Assembly (NCBI GenBank): GCA_964515945.1
Contig: CAZEWY010000087.1
Coordinates: 1-13,506 of the forward strand
From: CAYQQJ01 sp964515945
GTDB taxonomy: Bacteria; Pseudomonadota; Gammaproteobacteria; Pseudomonadales; Cellvibrionaceae
DNA: 13,506 nt
Direction of reading: 5' to 3'
Made by a program: the position numbers and the translations under genes. The notes beneath the pieces are model-generated. The model was given only the letters and a program-made list of their open reading frames with translations. It made no database searches and was not told the origin of the DNA. Numbering within the stretch: position 1 is the first letter of the stretch; each line of letters starts with the position of its first letter. Below, piece after piece: positions 12,276-13,506 of the stretch.

Positions 12276-13506
12276 ATGAATGCACTGGGGTTGACGTATC
12301 TCGCAACAAAAAAGCATGTAAATCTGATTTCACCCTCACGGATGAAAGCCAGTCAAAAAGAAGTTCTTACCGAAAGATTTCTGGCGGAATGGCACGCCTA
12401 CAACGAAATATCGCCGGACGCTCTCCTCTCGGATACCCTTGAGTACACCTCGGAGAATATTCCCTTTTACCGCTCATATTTCGCGCAGAACCCGGAGAAG
12501 AATGCCCAGGTATTGGCCGACTGGCCTGTGCTGACCAGGGACCATCTCTGGAACCATGGGGATGCACTCAGGACCATAAGCCCTGGCGGATGGAAAACCT
12601 GGACCCATGCCTCGGGTGGCTCAACGGGCAAGCCCGTTATCGTTCTTCACGACGAATATTTTGCGGCAAAGGCACAGGCACTGAGGATGCTCTGCAGCGA
12701 AATATTTTTTGGTGGCCCCTATTACAATAAACTGGTGCTTTGGGGAATGACTGAAGAAGTTGAGCGACAGATGGCCACGAGCCTGAAAGGCAAGGCTCTG
12801 GACGAGATCCGGATTCTGATGGGAATCAAGACCAGCCATATAAACACCTTTGAGTTCACCGAACAGAAATTCAAACAATGCCTTCGCATTATCAGCCATC
12901 AAAAGCCGCAATTCATTTTCGGTTATGCGGGGTCCGTTTATGAGCTGGCAAAATATATGGAGGATCGATCGATCCGCCCCAGTCGTCCGCCGAATATCAT
13001 AGGTACGACCGCCCAAACGCTCTATCCATTTATGCGAGAATGTATCGAAAAGGTTTTCCAGTGCCGGGTCTGTGATCACTATGGTTCGCGGGAAGTTGGT
13101 CCAGTGGCATGGCAGCATCCCGAGGGCGACATGTACTTCCCAAAATTCTTTTCGAGAATCGAGGTGGTGGATGCGGATGGCAAGGAGGTGCCCCAGGGTG
13201 AGTCCGGAAAAATTCTGGTAACGACTCTGCATAACCGCTCAATGCCGTTGATCCGGTACGATATCGGTGACACCGGTGTGTTGGGCGAGGATACCTATTA
13301 TCACGGTTACCCCTTCAGTACCCTGAAGGAGATCAAAGGTAGAACCAGTGATGAGTTCATCACCAAACGCGGTTCCCGCGTCTGTGCGCCTTTTTTCATC
13401 AATCTTTTTTATTACCGGTCATGGCTTGACCAGTTCTATATTGTTCAGCGAGATTACGATTACATCGAAATTATGTATATTCCCAAGCCGCCTGAAACCC
13501 ATATAC
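12276..13506 (+). CDS. PaaK/CapK-like AMP-forming adenylate synthetase, 5' part
   Basis: The frame opens at ATG 12276 with AAGGAG at 12261-12266 and stays open to the window end (410 residues). It shows the adenylate-forming enzyme motifs: the phosphate loop HASGGSTGKP at 111-120, YGSREVG at 269-275, RYDIGDTG at 327-334, and GRTSDEF at 355-361. This set and the spacing match the phenylacetate-CoA ligase (PaaK) / CapK / coenzyme F390 synthetase branch rather than fatty-acyl CoA ligases. Such enzymes activate a carboxylate as acyl-AMP. CapK-like members occur in capsule and exopolysaccharide loci, PaaK in phenylacetate degradation. The N-terminus (ENIPFYRSYF) also fits CapK-like proteins. The C-terminal end lies outside. 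Substrate is unknown; no neighbouring paa genes are visible. The gene starts a new unit after the potassium cluster. Confidence 0.88.
   Translation, partial: MNALGLTYLATKKHVNLISPSRMKASQKEVLTERFLAEWHAYNEISPDALLSDTLEYTSENIPFYRSYFAQNPEKNAQVLADWPVLTRDHLWNHGDALRTISPGGWKTWTHASGGSTGKPVIVLHDEYFAAKAQALRMLCSEIFFGGPYYNKLVLWGMTEEVERQMATSLKGKALDEIRILMGIKTSHINTFEFTEQKFKQCLRIISHQKPQFIFGYAGSVYELAKYMEDRSIRPSRPPNIIGTTAQTLYPFMRECIEKVFQCRVCDHYGSREVGPVAWQHPEGDMYFPKFFSRIEVVDADGKEVPQGESGKILVTTLHNRSMPLIRYDIGDTGVLGEDTYYHGYPFSTLKEIKGRTSDEFITKRGSRVCAPFFINLFYYRSWLDQFYIVQRDYDYIEIMYIPKPPETHI

Noticed and set aside
1..13506. CRISPR array, tRNA, rRNA, insertion sequence
   Set aside because: No regularly spaced direct repeats of CRISPR length, no cloverleaf-like sequence, and no transposase or terminal inverted repeats were found.

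Overview
The window looks like a chromosomal segment of a moderately GC-rich proteobacterium, most likely a gammaproteobacterium. That placement rests on gene families (LigD with its phosphoesterase domain first, TrkH, KdpD/KdpE-type regulators, MarC, ExoD, YbhB/PEBP) and on clear Shine-Dalgarno sites; no rRNA or tRNA gene is present to test it. I see no tRNA, CRISPR array, insertion sequence or phage gene.

Left part (1-4145): the 3' end of a DUF2892/YgaP-like membrane protein gene, a doubtful small reverse-strand gene, a ClsB-like cardiolipin synthase (two HKD motifs), a reverse-strand KGG-repeat stress protein, then a forward pair made of a one-helix membrane protein and a 19-cysteine copper-storage (Csp/DUF326) protein. 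Short repeats follow (a heptamer array and a TTGGGTTA/TAACCCAA palindrome), then a reverse-strand PEBP/YbhB protein with a 12-bp tandem repeat in its N-terminal extension.

Centre (4170-7636): five tightly spaced forward genes that look like one transcription unit. They are a small Rho_N/SAP-like DUF7218-type protein, a LigD-like NHEJ enzyme, a PGPGW-type membrane protein, a helical phasin-like hypothetical, and a MarC-family membrane protein. The LigD has intact phosphoesterase and polymerase/primase domains but no ATP-dependent ligase domain. A lysine-rich linker with four 12-bp repeats stands where the ligase normally lies.

Right part (7805-13506): a small two-helix membrane protein (probable GTG start), two reverse-strand genes (a 90-aa conserved protein and an ExoD-family protein), then a forward potassium cluster. 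trkH is intact, but the two-component pair behind it is broken. The DUF4118/GAF sensor loses its frame near 11438, lacks any kinase domain, and runs directly into the second half of a KdpE-like regulator that lacks its N-terminus and phospho-acceptor aspartate. The window ends inside a PaaK/CapK-like AMP-forming ligase gene.

Most of the identifiable left and central genes concern survival under stress (desiccation or osmotic stress, copper, double-strand breaks, membrane lipid). The most unusual objects are the ligase-less LigD in its operon and the collapsed sensor/regulator pair behind trkH.
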